Under the pieces are notes generated by a model. The model did no database searches. It worked only from the letters and a program-made list of their open reading frames with translations, and had not been told where the DNA came from. 64,000 nucleotides of DNA from Primulina eburnea. Its lineage: Eukaryota; Streptophyta; Magnoliopsida; Lamiales; Gesneriaceae. Positions within the stretch are counted from its first letter, which is position 1; each line of letters begins with the position of its first letter. The DNA lies in the NCBI RefSeq assembly GCF_022965805.1, contig NC_133104.1, positions 40,344,682-40,408,681 of the forward strand, written 5' to 3'. The position numbers and the translations under genes are program-made. Shown piece by piece: positions 25,009 to 37,961 of the stretch.

Positions 25009-25969
25009 CCGATTAAGGATCATACTTCACTTTCTCCTGGACCTAGCTAGCTAGAGCATCCATGTATTGTCTCTTTCGTTTTCCTAGAATTCAAACTTTT
25101 AGTGTGCAAAAATAATAATGTCTTCATCTCAGTTATATTTTTTTTTACATATATTGAGAATACCATGGAGAAAATAAACTATGCAGACAAATTTCTTGAT
25201 ATAACCTTATTTAATAATAATGAGAAAACAAATTATACTTACAAACAATGAAAGTTGAATACAATTATACACATAAAAAAAAACTTTATAAATGTGGAAG
25301 GTGGAGTAGATATTTGGGATAGAAGAAAAATGGAACGCGAACTATATAATTTAGACAAAGAAGTACAAAACAAATTAACAAGCATATATATATATATATA
25401 TTATACATGAGTGTGACTGACTGTGTGTATCAGTGTATATAAATTTAAATTAAAATGGATGTAAGCACCTCCAGAGAAAAAAACATGAATCTGTTTGAGT
25501 TCATGTTTGATATTATTTTTATATAAATTTTGTAAATTTGTTAGTTTTAATATTTTTTTTTATCGTCAGCATCATTATTAAACAGTCAACTAGTATATTT
25601 GGTTGAGTTTGGTCTCGTTTGTTTTTTAAGAAAATAAAAAAAAAATTGAGTTAATTTTTTTTTATTATATAAATTTCAATATTATTAGATTTTTTAATAG
25701 ACAATATATTTTTCAAAAAAAAAATCTATAAAAATTAGATTAACTCGAAACACACTGAAGTAATCATTTTTTTTTTAAATGAAGAATAATACATTTTATT
25801 TCGATATGGTTTTGATTTAGTTAAAAAATGAAGTTTAATTTTCAGACAAACTAAAAATATTCGAGTTTTATTGTAAAACTCTAATAAAATATAAAAATTT
25901 CAAATTTTATTTAGAAATTCAATTTTACAGATATTTTATAAAAATAAAATAAAAGTCTGATCGAATAAA

Positions 25970-26053
<84 letters not shown>

Positions 26054-26132
26054 AAAGTCTGACTAATTGATTACGCAAACCTAATTTTGAATTAATTGGG
26101 TACTACTGGCCATTCGATTAGTCAGACTTTTT

Positions 26133-26172
<40 letters not shown>

Positions 26173-26591
26173 AAAAAGTCTGACTAATTGATTACTCAAA
26201 CCTAATTTTTGAATTAATTGGGTACTACTGGCCATTTCGATTAGTAAAAAAATCATACCATATTTTGAAATTATTATTCTAAAATTATACATATTATTTA
26301 TTGAGATATTTTATCAATATTAATAAGTTTTTTTATTTAATTAATATACAAAATAATTATATGTATCAGAATATTTTTAAAAATTATACTAAAACCTAGG
26401 AAAGCCCGGCCCCTCGAAATTAAAATATCCCGGGCCCGACCTTTTTTTTATTTTTTTTTTTGTTTTATTATTAAAAACCCGTCTTAGCTTTTAAATTAAA
26501 TAAAAAAATTAATGGAATCTCAATCAAAGGTGCTTCCTTTGCTTTGCAGTTGGAGCTGAAATAGTTGTCCACAGCAAATTGGAGGTCTGTT
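25009..26591. other. AT-rich intergenic DNA
   Basis: Contains the tetraspanin 3' end, a sequence at 25150-25250 resembling the Stowaway-associated stretch near 44640-44720, long AT microsatellites, and the oxidoreductase promoter. No gene seen. Confidence 0.5.
25973..26250. repeat. Duplicated fold-back unit with two (AT)n tracts
   Basis: A pure AT run (25973-26050) is followed by a unit of about 80 bp, a second AT run (about 26136-26169), and a near-identical second unit. Each unit starts AAAAGTCTGACTAATTGATTA. The first ends CGATTAGTCAGACTTTTT, so its ends are inverted repeats and it can fold back on itself. A shorter related piece, AAAAGTCTGATCGAATAAAC, precedes the first AT run. Confidence 0.85.
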
Positions 26592-29500
26592 ATGGCTGAC
26601 AGAGTGATAAATTATGGAATAATCGGCGTTGGAATGATGGGGAGAGAGCATCTCATTAATCTTTATCATCTCAAGCCTCAAGGGGTTGCTGTGGTTGCCA
26701 TAGCTGATCCTCATTTGCCTTCTCAGCAAGAAGCCCTGAGTCTTGGACGATCATTTAACTGGCCTCTTCAGGTTTTCTTTGTTTGTTTGATTTTATTTGT
26801 ATTATCTAATTATACCCAAAATGATGTGCTTGTTATGTGTGAATTTGAAGGTTTTTCCGAGCCACAAGGAGCTTCTGGATAGTGGGTTGTGTGATGTATT
26901 GGTTGTTTCAACTCCGAACATGACTCACTGTGAAATCTTGATGGATATCATCGAATACTCGAAACCCCATCATGTGTTGGTCGAGAAGCCTCTCTGCACA
27001 ACTGTTGCCGACTGCAGGAAGGTGAGGAACAAACACAACTGACCTTAGTCATAGTAATATGGCTCTCCTATTAGTGAATGTTATTTGTTGGAGTGAAAAA
27101 TATTATGAAGTTTGGAGAATGGTTGACCAAAACATGTCATGTAGAAAAAGTAGAATGCAATGTGTGTGCGTGTGCTTTGTATAGAAACTGAGTACTTTGG
27201 GGTGAGACGGCAACATAAGTTTTTTGTGATTGCTATCTTGTTAACCCATAGTATTCGTTGTGGTTTTCCTATTATTATGTAGAGTTAGTATATTCGGTAA
27301 TTTGTGAGTATAGAGATGACTTATATTGATATCCCCTCCACATGGATATAGATAGAATGACCTGTTTATCACTAATGACTGGGGGGTTTCTGTGATACTG
27401 TTAATGCCGAGTATTTCATGCTATGCTATTAACAAAATGGGAATTTTGTGGTATTATTTTCTGTGGTTGAGTGATACTCATTATGTTTTGCAACTATGTT
27501 AAGCCATAAACCTTGAATTGTGAAAAGATAAATCGTGATTGAAGTGAACTAAATGCTAATCTGAGTTGCAAACACATTCCATCTTTGTTGGTCAATAATG
27601 ATGTCAATAGCTATGAGCCCATAAACCAGAACCAGTACAAGAAATCTTTTTCATTTGGCTGAGCTTCTCCACCGAGTTGGTAATGATGCACCTGGCTGAT
27701 GCTTCAGGCTTAAATACTTTCTACGTCCACTGATAACGAACAGATGGAGGGAAATATTCTTGTGTCATCTTTTACATTGTGCTGACGTCCAGTTTGTGTG
27801 GCCTTGTATGTACCTTCCATGTTCTAACTCTCTGACGGTACAGAATTGTGTTTTCAGGTCTTGGATGCTGCTAAGAGTAGACCAGGTGTGATAATACAAG
27901 TTGGCCTAGAATACAGATACATGCCACCAGTTGCTAAACTGATAGACATAGTGCAAAGTGGAATTCTGGGACAAGTCAAGATGGTGGCTATCCGGGAACA
28001 TCGATTTCCATTTCTAGTTAAGGTATGATTGGCCACTCATACCTAACTTGCTTTGCGCTGAGTAGTATTCTTGACTTTTGCTTTTGCAGGTCAACAATTG
28101 GAATAGATTCAACTGTAACTCTGGTGGTACCCTGGTGGAGAAATGCTGCCACTTCTTTGATCTCATGAGGCTCTTTGCTGGTTCTAATCCTGTTCGAGTC
28201 ATGGCTTCTGGATCCATTGACGTAAATCATAAAGATGAAATTTATGATGGCAAGGTTTTTTCTTTTTCTCGGAAATCTCAACACTTAAGATAATTGCTTT
28301 ATAACTTGTAACACCAACACAAGTGATTCATGTGTCATAGCATTAATTAAAGGCTATATTACCTATTATTATTGTGCTCTAGATTTCTTTTCGTTTCTAA
28401 TTTGGAGTACATGATGACTCTTCTCACTTTAAATGTCACTTTCTGGTATCGGCAGGTGCCTGATATAATTGATAACGCATATGTTATTGTTGAATTCGAG
28501 AACAGTTCACGGGGCATGCTCGATCTTTGTATGTTTGCTGAAGGCAGCAAAAATGAACAAGAGATATCTGTTGTTGGTGACATCGGGAAAGTAATACTTT
28601 GTTCTCCGTTCACAGCATATGTCTGTACACAAACATAATGCACAAATCATGCACTTACCCATAAATAGCGGCAACGCATGATCATTGGCTGCATGAAATT
28701 GCTACGGTCAGTTCTTTCATTTCTCAACTATAGCAGCTTCTTAAAGTTAATTAGTCACTCAACAGGGTGAGGCATTTGTTCCTGAGGGCATTGTTCGTTG
28801 GGGCAGTCGAGTTGAAGGGAGGGACGGTGTTAAGGTATTAAAAGCCGAGGATGAACGTATAAAGTGAGTCATTCTTATTTCTAGTTAACAAACCACCTGA
28901 ATTCTCTTTGAAGGTTTGCAGGTGTGATACAAATATTACCCTCGGGAACAAACTGTCCCATAGTGTTTAAAAAAGAGATTAAACGCAGATTGTATGAGAT
29001 TAAACTTGAAACGTAAGGAAATCGATTCAACTCGTCATTAAACGCCCTTAATCAGGATTAAACGAGTTTTTTTGTTCCGAATTTTATATTACTTTTTAAA
29101 AAATTAAAAACCTTTCAATTTTCATAATTAAAAAGTCTTTAAAAAAACAATTATCTTCGAAACAGAAGAAACCCAGAGACTCTCTTGTGCTAAAAATTAT
29201 AGATTTGAGTCTTGAGATTTGTGTTTTTTAAAATTTGATCATTTGTGCATTAATCTTAAATTTATTTTACATGTCTTATTTAACCTATTTATTGGTACGA
29301 GGTAATTAACATTTTAATAAAAATTTGTAACATTTTTTTAGGTTTAAACTTGTAAGACTTGAAACTTGGTTTCGACTCTTCCTCACACTTCACTTTTTTA
29401 GAATCCTTAGTCTCTCAATTTTAAACCGTATAACTTCTTAGCCTAAAATTCACATTATAGCTAATTTAGACACAAATTGACCGATATTCGTTTAAATATC

Positions 29501-29904
29501 ATGGTCAATTTTTGGTTAATTTCTCCAGATTGTGTATTTGGACCAAAATGTAAGTACTCAATGTTTAATGTGGCACGTTTTTGTTTTCGTCTAACGGGTT
29601 CCACTTGCAAAAATTCACAGATGAATTGGAGTGATTTTCCTATGTAGTTGCTGTATAACAGCAGTCAAAACAATAACATTGTGCACATCTCATCCTCTGT
29701 TTACTGCTTATCAGATACAATGGGCTGCATCATGGCTCTAGCTATCTGGAACATCTGCAGTTTTTATCAGCAGTGAGAGCAAAAGGGGAGCAGCCTCTTG
29801 ATGTAGATTTGCATGATGGATTGGTTTCTGTAGCCATAGGAGTTGCGGCACAATTGTCAATTGAGAAAGGGCGATTTGTCACGATTGATGAAGTCATGGA
29901 ATAA
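26592..29904 (+). CDS. Gfo/Idh/MocA-family oxidoreductase
   Basis: Seven exons: 26592-26771, 26851-27021, 27858-28022, 28090-28254, 28456-28590, 28766-28863 and 29715-29904, for 367 aa. The family uses NAD(P) to oxidise or reduce sugars and cyclitols; inositol 2-dehydrogenase is the best-known member. The N-terminus has the Rossmann motif [12 protein letters not shown] (about 9-20). VLVEKPLCT (residues 102-110) carries the conserved [16 protein letters not shown] and [20 protein letters not shown] follow in the C-terminal domain, the latter containing the lysine/histidine pair region seen in the family. No transit peptide is evident. It resembles plant genes annotated simply as oxidoreductase family (At4g17370 type); the substrate is unknown. 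The longer frame start at 26565 is TTG, so the ATG at 26592 is chosen. Confidence 0.88.
28961..29409. mobile_element. Degenerate hAT-like MITE in oxidoreductase intron 6
   Basis: The left end TAGTGTTTAAAAAAGAG and the reverse complement of the right end, TAAGGATTCTAAAAAAGTG, resemble the ends of the 550-bp hAT MITE at 366-915. Both contain TTATTGGT-type sequence followed by a TAATTA motif in the right half. The flanking 8-mers only partly agree, as expected for an old insertion. It lies inside the 851-bp last intron and leaves the splice sites untouched. Confidence 0.5.
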
Positions 29905-31336
29905 GCATTCATTTGACATGCATTACTTTAATTTTATGTTCAAGACTTCAAGTAAATCACAAACGCGCAGTCAAGCCAATCTAGAGCATTTCCCGCGAAG
30001 CAAATGTAAGTATTCAGCGAAATCCGAGAGGAACTACGGCTCTTGCTTTATGTAGTCTACGAAACAGTGACCGTTGGTTTCCATGGTGCATGCTTCATGT
30101 AATAAATCTCAACTAGTTTGGGTTCAATGGTTACCGGATGTTAAACATGAAGTACGTTGTTCCGTAAATATTGTATTAAATAGGAATGGTTTCCCTCTCC
30201 AAAGTTGTAAGATTTTATCATCCAGTGTTTCAGATGATTATGTCATCTGTTGTTTGGAAGTTTGGATCCTTGATAGATAATATAATCCTATTGATTTTCC
30301 CTCCAACATTCAATTCCACGTTGTTTTGGCTGTTTTATATATGCTAGCGTCAAGTGTGCTCGTACAATCGGTTTTCCATCAATATTTTTTAGCCAGGTCA
30401 GTAGACTATTTTATTGATGTTTTTTAGTTAAATCGATTTTTAGCAGAAAAAAGTTGCTAATTATACTTTGTACCAACCAATATAAGGGTAAAAAAACAAA
30501 AAAAAAAAGTGAAGGCCAATGTAGCAATTTATTTGAAGGCCAAATTGTGTCGGTCTCCTTTGCTCAACTTTAATACGAGTCCAAAAAAAACACTTCAATT
30601 TAAGTGTAGACACATAATAATTTCGTTGATGCCTTTGTATCAAAATGACTTGGGATCGTATGCAGTCAACTTTCTATGGGCAACAGTCCCTTAGTTGAGT
30701 TTAAATAAATTTTCTGCAAGACTAATTTCTACATAAAAATACCTCCTAGCTGTCCCTGGGAAAAAACAATGGTCTTGAAATATTTATTAATTTATATGCT
30801 AGGATTTGAAAATCTCACGTTTTCGGGGTAAATACGATATTCTTGCAAGGACATAAAATATGATTTTATTAACTGAAAAGATAAGGTATTTTCCTTTTCA
30901 ACAATAAATGTTCATTGTACAAAAAAAAAAATTTGTGCTCCAGGTAATCAATCATAAACCATTATCCAACACGATTAATAAATCTTGTATTGATGGTTCA
31001 TTTTTCTAATTCTCTCTCATTTAACCATTTTGGATCTTTTACTCCAATCCAACAGGGACTTCAAAATGTGATATTAACTAAGATTCACAACTAAATATTA
31101 CATCCCCGTCGTTTTTTTCAGATGCGCACCCCACTGTCCAGTACTTGTAGACAAGTTCTGGTTCACCGTCAAAACTGGAAATCACCCATACCCGCACTCG
31201 ATCAACCACCTCTCGTTGGTAAAGGAAATTTTTATCAAAATTTAGACAACACCGACTTCTCTGTGCACTATCTTACTCTGTCTCTTCAAAATTTCATTAC
31301 CATAGAGTAAGCAATTATATACACAAATATATCTAT
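29905..31336. other. Convergent intergenic region
   Basis: The plus-strand oxidoreductase and the minus-strand SMPD4-like gene converge here, so it should hold both 3' UTRs. No other coding sequence, repeat or RNA gene was recognised. Confidence 0.5.
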
Positions 31337-34300
31337 CTACAAAGCAACCGCTTTCTTTATAAGATTAAATACAGCAAAAATAAGCACCATCCCCACTACC
31401 TTTTTCGAAGCTAGCACCCGGAGATTTATCCTTAAACGATGGTTCCTCATGAATTGCACCCCAGATTCCCCCAACCACATAATCCAAGAAAGAAGAGAAA
31501 ATGATACCACTTTCACTGTTTCCTTAGGTCCACACACGTTTCTTAGGCCACTTGGCACCTCCACGTACGACCAACCATGACCTCCTCCTTGAGTGCAGTG
31601 AACCTGGTTTAACCCAAAACACTCGTTCACCCAACTCGATAAATTGATAAGTAACTTTGAAAGCCATGCAATCTCATCATCAGAGATGGGCCGTTTCATC
31701 GAGTCACCCTTGTATCTAATCTCATCCCCCATTAGGTTACCAGAACCTCTCGGCTTGAAGATTTCATGGTATGACTGATGACAATGTCTGAACTCCAATG
31801 CTCCAGATGATGGCTTTGTAATTGGGCCTCCAAATAACTGGTTTACTTGGGCTTTCAATGAGTTGAGATTCTGTAGATTCTGAACGACATTGTTTCCAGC
31901 AAGTGATTGCAGCTCAGCCTCCGCACGCAACAGAAAGGGCTGGGGAAAACAACTTACGAGTAAACACAATGTGACTAAAGCACATGGTGTGTGTGTGTGT
32001 TGGTGGAGGGGGTGGGGTTGGGGTGGAACTGCTATAGTTTAAACCTGAAGCAAATGATTTCCACCGTCTTCATCATCAGCAAACAGTTGTAGATCTTTGT
32101 TCCAATTCTCAGGTAAAAAGGATCCATCTGTATTTCTCTCGCATAGGCCATACTCCCAATCCTAAATGTGTCTCCAAAACCAGCAAATTATAAAGGCTAT
32201 AATACTGATGTACACATAATAAAAGTAGGTTCTCTATGTCAGAATACAGATATAGACTTTAACAAGGCTCCCATAATCCTAATGAATACAGAATGTTTGA
32301 ATCTGACAATGAAACATCTCTGAAAATGGGTCCCTTGATACTAACGAATACACTTCTGAAATCATTTGAATCTGGCAATGAGACAAGTCCATGATGCCTT
32401 GGCATGTGTATTAGAAGAGTAGCAAAAATTTGAACTGCTATAATGCAGTCCCTGAGCAACCGCAATGGCTTTTATCTCGATAACCGTCAGAAGACTTGGA
32501 ACTCATAACATAGAGCAAACATACAAAGAAAATGATAACTGGTCGTTTGCTTACTAATGCATAAAAATTGGAAGGAAAAAAGTAAGGCATCAAGGACATA
32601 ATATACAAGATATTTCCCCCAATAATAGACGTGATCTTCAGAACTAACATTTAGGCAAAAAAAAGACAAACCTGCAACTGCTGGCGAATTGTGGGAACAA
32701 ATCTGTTTAACATATTAAGCATTGATTTAGATGATTCTGTAACTTTTGAATGGTAAACGGTATCTACGTTTTTTAGGAGATCCATGAGCTCATTAGACGA
32801 CGTTAATATGTTAATAACCTGCAAAAAAATTTCATACAAAAAAATGTTAATCAGGAAAATGGTACTACCTGAGATAATGCATATAGTATCAATTTATTTT
32901 TTGGAAGAGGAAGAAAGAAAAACAGCACTACTCCTTAAATTTCAACCATTATTATTTACCAAGAGTTCCCTTTAGCAAAAAGCTCTACATTGTTAGATAG
33001 TGCCACTAATGTTCTGAGACTTCCATCTCCTGTATGCACTTTCAATCATTGAAGTCCTTGTGCAAACTCCGACGGTCAAAGAATCAACTCACAGGACCGA
33101 ACTTATTAGCGGTAGACCATTCTTATATATATTTGTAACGAAGCAAAAGTGCATAACTAAGTAGATAATTTTATCATCTCTTGCCACAATGTTGGTTCTT
33201 TCGTAGGACAGTATTTTAGATCTAAATATGTGATGTCCTATTCCCAAAGACATCCGTGCCAAGTAATCCATCGTGATTGAATGTATATCATGATTTCAAA
33301 TCACACTCACAAAAATTGTCCAACGAGAAAAAACAAAATTAATATCAACTTCCCAATTTAATGCGAAACGAAGCATATTACAGGATTACCAATTAAATGA
33401 TAAAATTTAAGAGACACTGCCAAGAATTAGCTAGTAAATATATTTATCAAAGTTCTTTTGCTCAAGTTCTCGTACTTCAGAATTCTCTTAGTGAGGTTTA
33501 AAGCCAAGAAGGTGTAAACAAGATCTAGCATTCAACAAATTGTAATAGTCTTCCTCTTACATCCAATTCTTTTAACGTTAAACAACAATGTATAATATAC
33601 CTTCCAATATATAACCACGATTCATCTTTATGTTAACATACCATTTACTGCACCTCTATCCAACATAGAACAATACCTCAACACAGGGAAGAGAAAGCAT
33701 CGAATACAAAAAAAGTATTTGTTCGACCAAAATTTTTCCTAAATGAAGGAAAAAAAAGAAGAATCCAGATTTTAGAGTCAATGGTCACAATTCGATTTTT
33801 GGATTGTACAGAAAAGAAGAAAGAGAAAAATCTTAAGTTGTATACAAGTAAATATTCTTGATGTTTGATCGGTGACTTGTTTTGCATGTTAGTCATTCGA
33901 AAAGTAAAAATTAATAAATAAAATGGTTAACTTATGATTTTTTGATGCAGAATAAAAGTGAAAAAAATAAATGAAACAAAAAAGAAACTTGAAAAGTTTC
34001 TGGATGGAAATAGACCTTTGCAACCATCTGAACTACTATTTCTGTATCTGTGTGCAGGAACTTGTGTGCAAATCCAATAAAATGCATGACCAAGGAGCTG
34101 TAAAACAGGTAGTTGGCCAATACATATCCCTGCCAGGAAGGTGAGTATTCATGAGATGTTACTCTTGCGACACTTTTGACTGTTTTATGTGAGATTCCGG
34201 AAAGTTCATCAAGATCAGGAAACCCTTCAAAACTAACGGACCAAGGTTCCATGTGATTAACCCAAAGCGAAAATACTTGTGATGCATTCTTCATAGATGT

Positions 34301-35985
34301 TCCCATTGGACAAAATAGAAATGTTCTCAAAATAAATCTGTATAACGGCCTCTGAATCAGTAAGTTCCAAGATCCATTGGAATGTAAACTAGGTGCAGCA
34401 TCACTTGATCTGACAACATCAACAAAACCTGATACCCTCCGTCCAGGACTGCCAACATATTCAATCTGATCGGACTGTTTTGATGCTGGGATCGAATTTA
34501 TATTCAAATACTTGACAAAAACATTTAACACATCAGCGAGTCCTGCAGTAGGTGGAGTTTCACCCAGAACTGTGTTAAAAGGAAAATTTATTCCAAATGA
34601 CTTGCACAAACCCACAGGCAGGGGTGAAAAATCGTTATCAACCAACCAAAAATGGATGAATGTATAAACTACAAATTCTGCCCGCTCATTTGCCGAATTA
34701 TCATAACCAGTAGAATATCGAAGTATGGACCGATAATATGGTTGATTCACATTCAGATCTCCAACCGGAACAAATGAATGAAGATAGATGTATAGTAGCT
34801 GTACATACAAATTACTCTCGGTCTTCTTTTCTGTTCCACGTTTAGCACTTGAAAGACCAGGGATTGAATTAGACCAGTTCTCGAACCTAAATTTCCTAGG
34901 TCTCTGAACCTTCACAGCCTCTGAACTCTCACTATTTCCTCTACAAACAGGAGAATAAGCAAACCAAAACAAGAAGTATTCAAAAACATTTAATTGCACC
35001 TGACATGAATTGACCTTAACCGAATCTTCCACGACCCTAGTCGCGAACAATGGGCATAAGTTAGCCAAACCTAAATAATCTCGTTCATTCTGAAGCATGT
35101 ACCTAACCCATTCTGGCAGGCGTTCAACTGGAAAATAATACTTAACAAGAGACAAACGGTCCACTTCATAGATTGCCGACAACAGCACTCCATTTGGTGA
35201 TAGAAGGTTCAAGAGTTTACCTGCAAGCAGACAAAAAGCAGGGGACATAGGGACAAAACATATTAGTCGCCCAAAATATTTTAAAAATCCCAATAACCAA
35301 TATGAAATACGAGAAGGAACGTGCAACAAACACGTCCAAAACAAATAACAGAAAATTGCATACTACTGAAGAAATAAAATGAATATAACTACATGACTGT
35401 CTATCTATGTCCATACAACAAACCAAAAAAAAAAAGAAACAAAAGCATAGCAATGACGATAACTACAATGCAAAACTACTTACAGTTCCAGAAACAAAAC
35501 AGCTATGACTAGAAACAATATCAAATTATCACCATAAATCCGATCTTCGTACATAATCCTACATCGACTAAGCTGGTAAAGCCACGAAGAAACGTCATAA
35601 AATCCCGAAAGCTTCTGAAATGCAACCCATCGACACAGGCGTTCAAAATCAATTAGGGCCTGAATTACAAGATTTGCGTGTACATAATCTAACCTGTAAG
35701 CTCCGAATCATTTTCCAACGCAGTAATATCGATCCACCCATTGGTAAAGAGACGCCTCGGAGCTGAAGGAGGCGAGGAATCATCAAAACCAAAGAGTCTG
35801 CAAATTAGGGTCGGGAAAGTGATGGAGAAAAACCATCTCTGTTGGTCGGGGCTGTGCTTCCCGAGAAAAGACTCCACGGCAGAGCAAGCGGCGGAAATCT
35901 GAGGCGGAGACGTTGCGGCAGCTACGGTGGAGGCCAACTCCGTGCACTTGTTCTGCGCGTCGGTGGCGTAAGAACGAAGAATCAT
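31337..35985 (-). CDS. SMPD4-like (neutral sphingomyelinase 3 family) protein
   Basis: Five exons on the minus strand: 35985-35694, 35220-34016, 32818-32672, 32161-32045 and 31939-31337, for 787 aa. It resembles the mitochondria-associated sphingomyelin phosphodiesterase family (SMPD4 in animals, a tail-anchored ER/nuclear-envelope protein). Recognisable blocks are RWFFSITFPTLICRLFGFDD, LPEWVRYMLQNERD, VNSCQVQLNVFEYFLFWFAY, a long central region with FVYVHFW-like aromatic segments, and a C-terminal part with a hydrophobic stretch around SFSLLSWIMWLG and a final one, VVGMVLIFAVFNLIKKA, which fits tail anchoring. No canonical nuclease-type catalytic motif is visible. Plants lack sphingomyelin, so the biochemical role is uncertain. 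The start is the first ATG in frame at 35985; the frame extends upstream only through a TTG. Confidence 0.75.
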
Positions 35986-36233
35986 GATGTGGCGAGAGAG
36001 AGAAGTGAACGGGCGAGGGTTTTGAGGAGATTTTGAATGAGAGAGGGGCAATGGCGCGTTGTAGGAGAAGAAGCTCGAAAAGAAGGCGACGCGGCGTTGG
36101 GCTGCGCTTTCCTCGATGGGTGCATGAGATGTAAAATGACCGTGACACGTGTAAATCAGATGAATTAAGGCTGCATTTGAGATTTCATAGAGACTTCAAT
36201 ATAGATTGGAAATCTAATTTTTTAGATTAGAAG

Positions 36234-37961
36234 TGTCATGTCCCGAGCTCGAGTATGTATTTGTGTGATTGTACAATAGACTTTTATAACAATTATTTCA
36301 TATTCGTACTCATTTTATGAAAATGTTCAAGTCAGATAGCTTTAAAAATTCATTGTAACTCATTATAAACTCATTTTAAATCTTTCATTTTTATCGTGTG
36401 AGACAAGAGGGTATCACAATCACCCCTTCTTCATAACTCGACGTCCTCGTCGCGACATGATCCCTCGATCCACCAACACTGAGAATCTAGAGGTGGCTGA
36501 GTCAAGGGATGTAAACGATCCAAATAAAATCAAACCAAACTAAACCAAACAGTAGCAGGCTTGATCTTAGCTTGTTTAAGATTGTTTGAGGCTTGAGCTT
36601 TCGAACTTCTATTATCAGGCTCGAGCTCCGTTTGTATTGAAATTACTAAGCTCGAGAAAAGCTCGAGTTCGGCTCGTTAAAATCTCGTTTATCATGTTAA
36701 TCAAGCATGGCTCGATCTTGATTCATTAATAGCTCGTTTATCATGTTTAACAAGTCTGACTTGAACTCGGCTCATTTTCGAGCTCATAAAGCATAGAATT
36801 GAGCTCGAGCTTGAGCTTGATTCTAGATTGTTAAAAATTAAATATATATATGAACTAATTTTAAATCATACATTAAAAAATAAATTCATTCATAAATAAC
36901 TAAAACCACAAAAATAACAACTAAAAAAACATAAACTCATTGTATTATTGAACGTCCCAAAATAATACATCTAACATCCAGATAACAAATATTCGTCATA
37001 CACTAATATCACCGTATAAATAACATCGCAATAACTTGACTCCTTTAATACTTCATTTGATGTGTTCCAAATAAATTTTATTTTTTAATCAACATAAATT
37101 CATTATATTCAATTTAATATAATATTTTAAGATAATAATTTGTAAAGTTACTCAACGAATATATGATTTGGTGATGTAAATTTTTTTGGAAAAAAAAGAA
37201 TAAGTTGGTGTATTTCTGTTAATTTATTATATTTTAAAGAACATTTTAGTATAATGATATGCAAGATAAAAAAATATATAATTGTGACTATGTAGTGTAA
37301 ATTCATCTTTTTTTCAACTATGTCCTGTGTTCAATTCCTTCTATTGACATTAGTATTGATATTTTTATTTGTTAACTCAACAAATGAGCCAAGTTCGAGC
37401 TTACGAGCCACCTAAACAAGCCGAGCTCGAGAGCCTATTATCGAACATGTTTGCGAGCCTTTTATCGAACATGTTTGCGAGCTCACGAACTGAATATCCT
37501 TATGTTTGAGCTTGGTTTGATTAAATTTTCAGGCTCAAAATTAAGCTCGAGCTTGGCTTGACTTGATATGATTAACAAACAAACTCAAACGAGCTTTTTA
37601 TCGACCCGAGCTTCGAATAGCTCGCAAACGATTTGGTTCATTTACATCCCTAGGTGGCTCACATCATATAACACTTTACCCCGCAGGTTCAAAAGGTGGC
37701 TCTCATGTACGTAGTATTTTGCCCACATAGCATTTATTTCCCGATGTTGTTTGCCGGTGACAGACTCTGATACAATTCTGTCACATCTCGGGCTTGGGTC
37801 TGCGCCTTCTTGACTGCACAATGAGCCCCTATAGCAACTAATTCGTATTCGTCTTCGCTTTTACGAAAATAATAACCAAGTTGCTATAGAAGTTCATTAT
37901 GGCCCATTACAAACTCATTTTAAACATTTTATTTTTATCATGTGAGACAAGATGTATCACA
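36234..37961 (-). mobile_element. TRIM retroelement with direct LTRs, interrupted by a MITE
   Basis: Two directly repeated LTRs of about 185 bp lie at 36234-36418 and 37779-37961. On the plus strand both begin TGTCA and end GTATCACA; on the minus strand they read TGTGATAC...TGACA. Next to the upper LTR the minus strand shows TTGTATCAGAGTC, close to the tRNA-Met primer binding site. A purine-rich GAAGAAGGGG precedes the lower LTR. Flanking bases AGAAG and AGAAA are a near-match 5-bp duplication. Without the nested element (36505-37651) the non-coding interior is only about 210 bp. Confidence 0.75.
36505..37651. mobile_element. CTCGAG-rich MITE nested in the TRIM
   Basis: The left end AGGGATGTAAACGATCCAAAT and the reverse complement of the right end, AGGGATGTAAATGAACCAAAT, form an inverted repeat. 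Subterminal DNA is rich in GAGCTCGAG and GCTCGTT motifs in both orientations. GGTGGCTG (36492-36499) and GGTGGCTC (37653-37660) are a likely imperfect 8-bp target duplication, with a few extra bases on the left, suggesting a hAT origin. It has no transposase; the middle is A/T-rich. Confidence 0.65.

Noticed and set aside
36120..36233. Possible bidirectional promoter structure upstream of the SMPD4-like gene
   Set aside because: The neighbouring sequence to the right is a TRIM with no divergent gene, so nothing supports a shared promoter.
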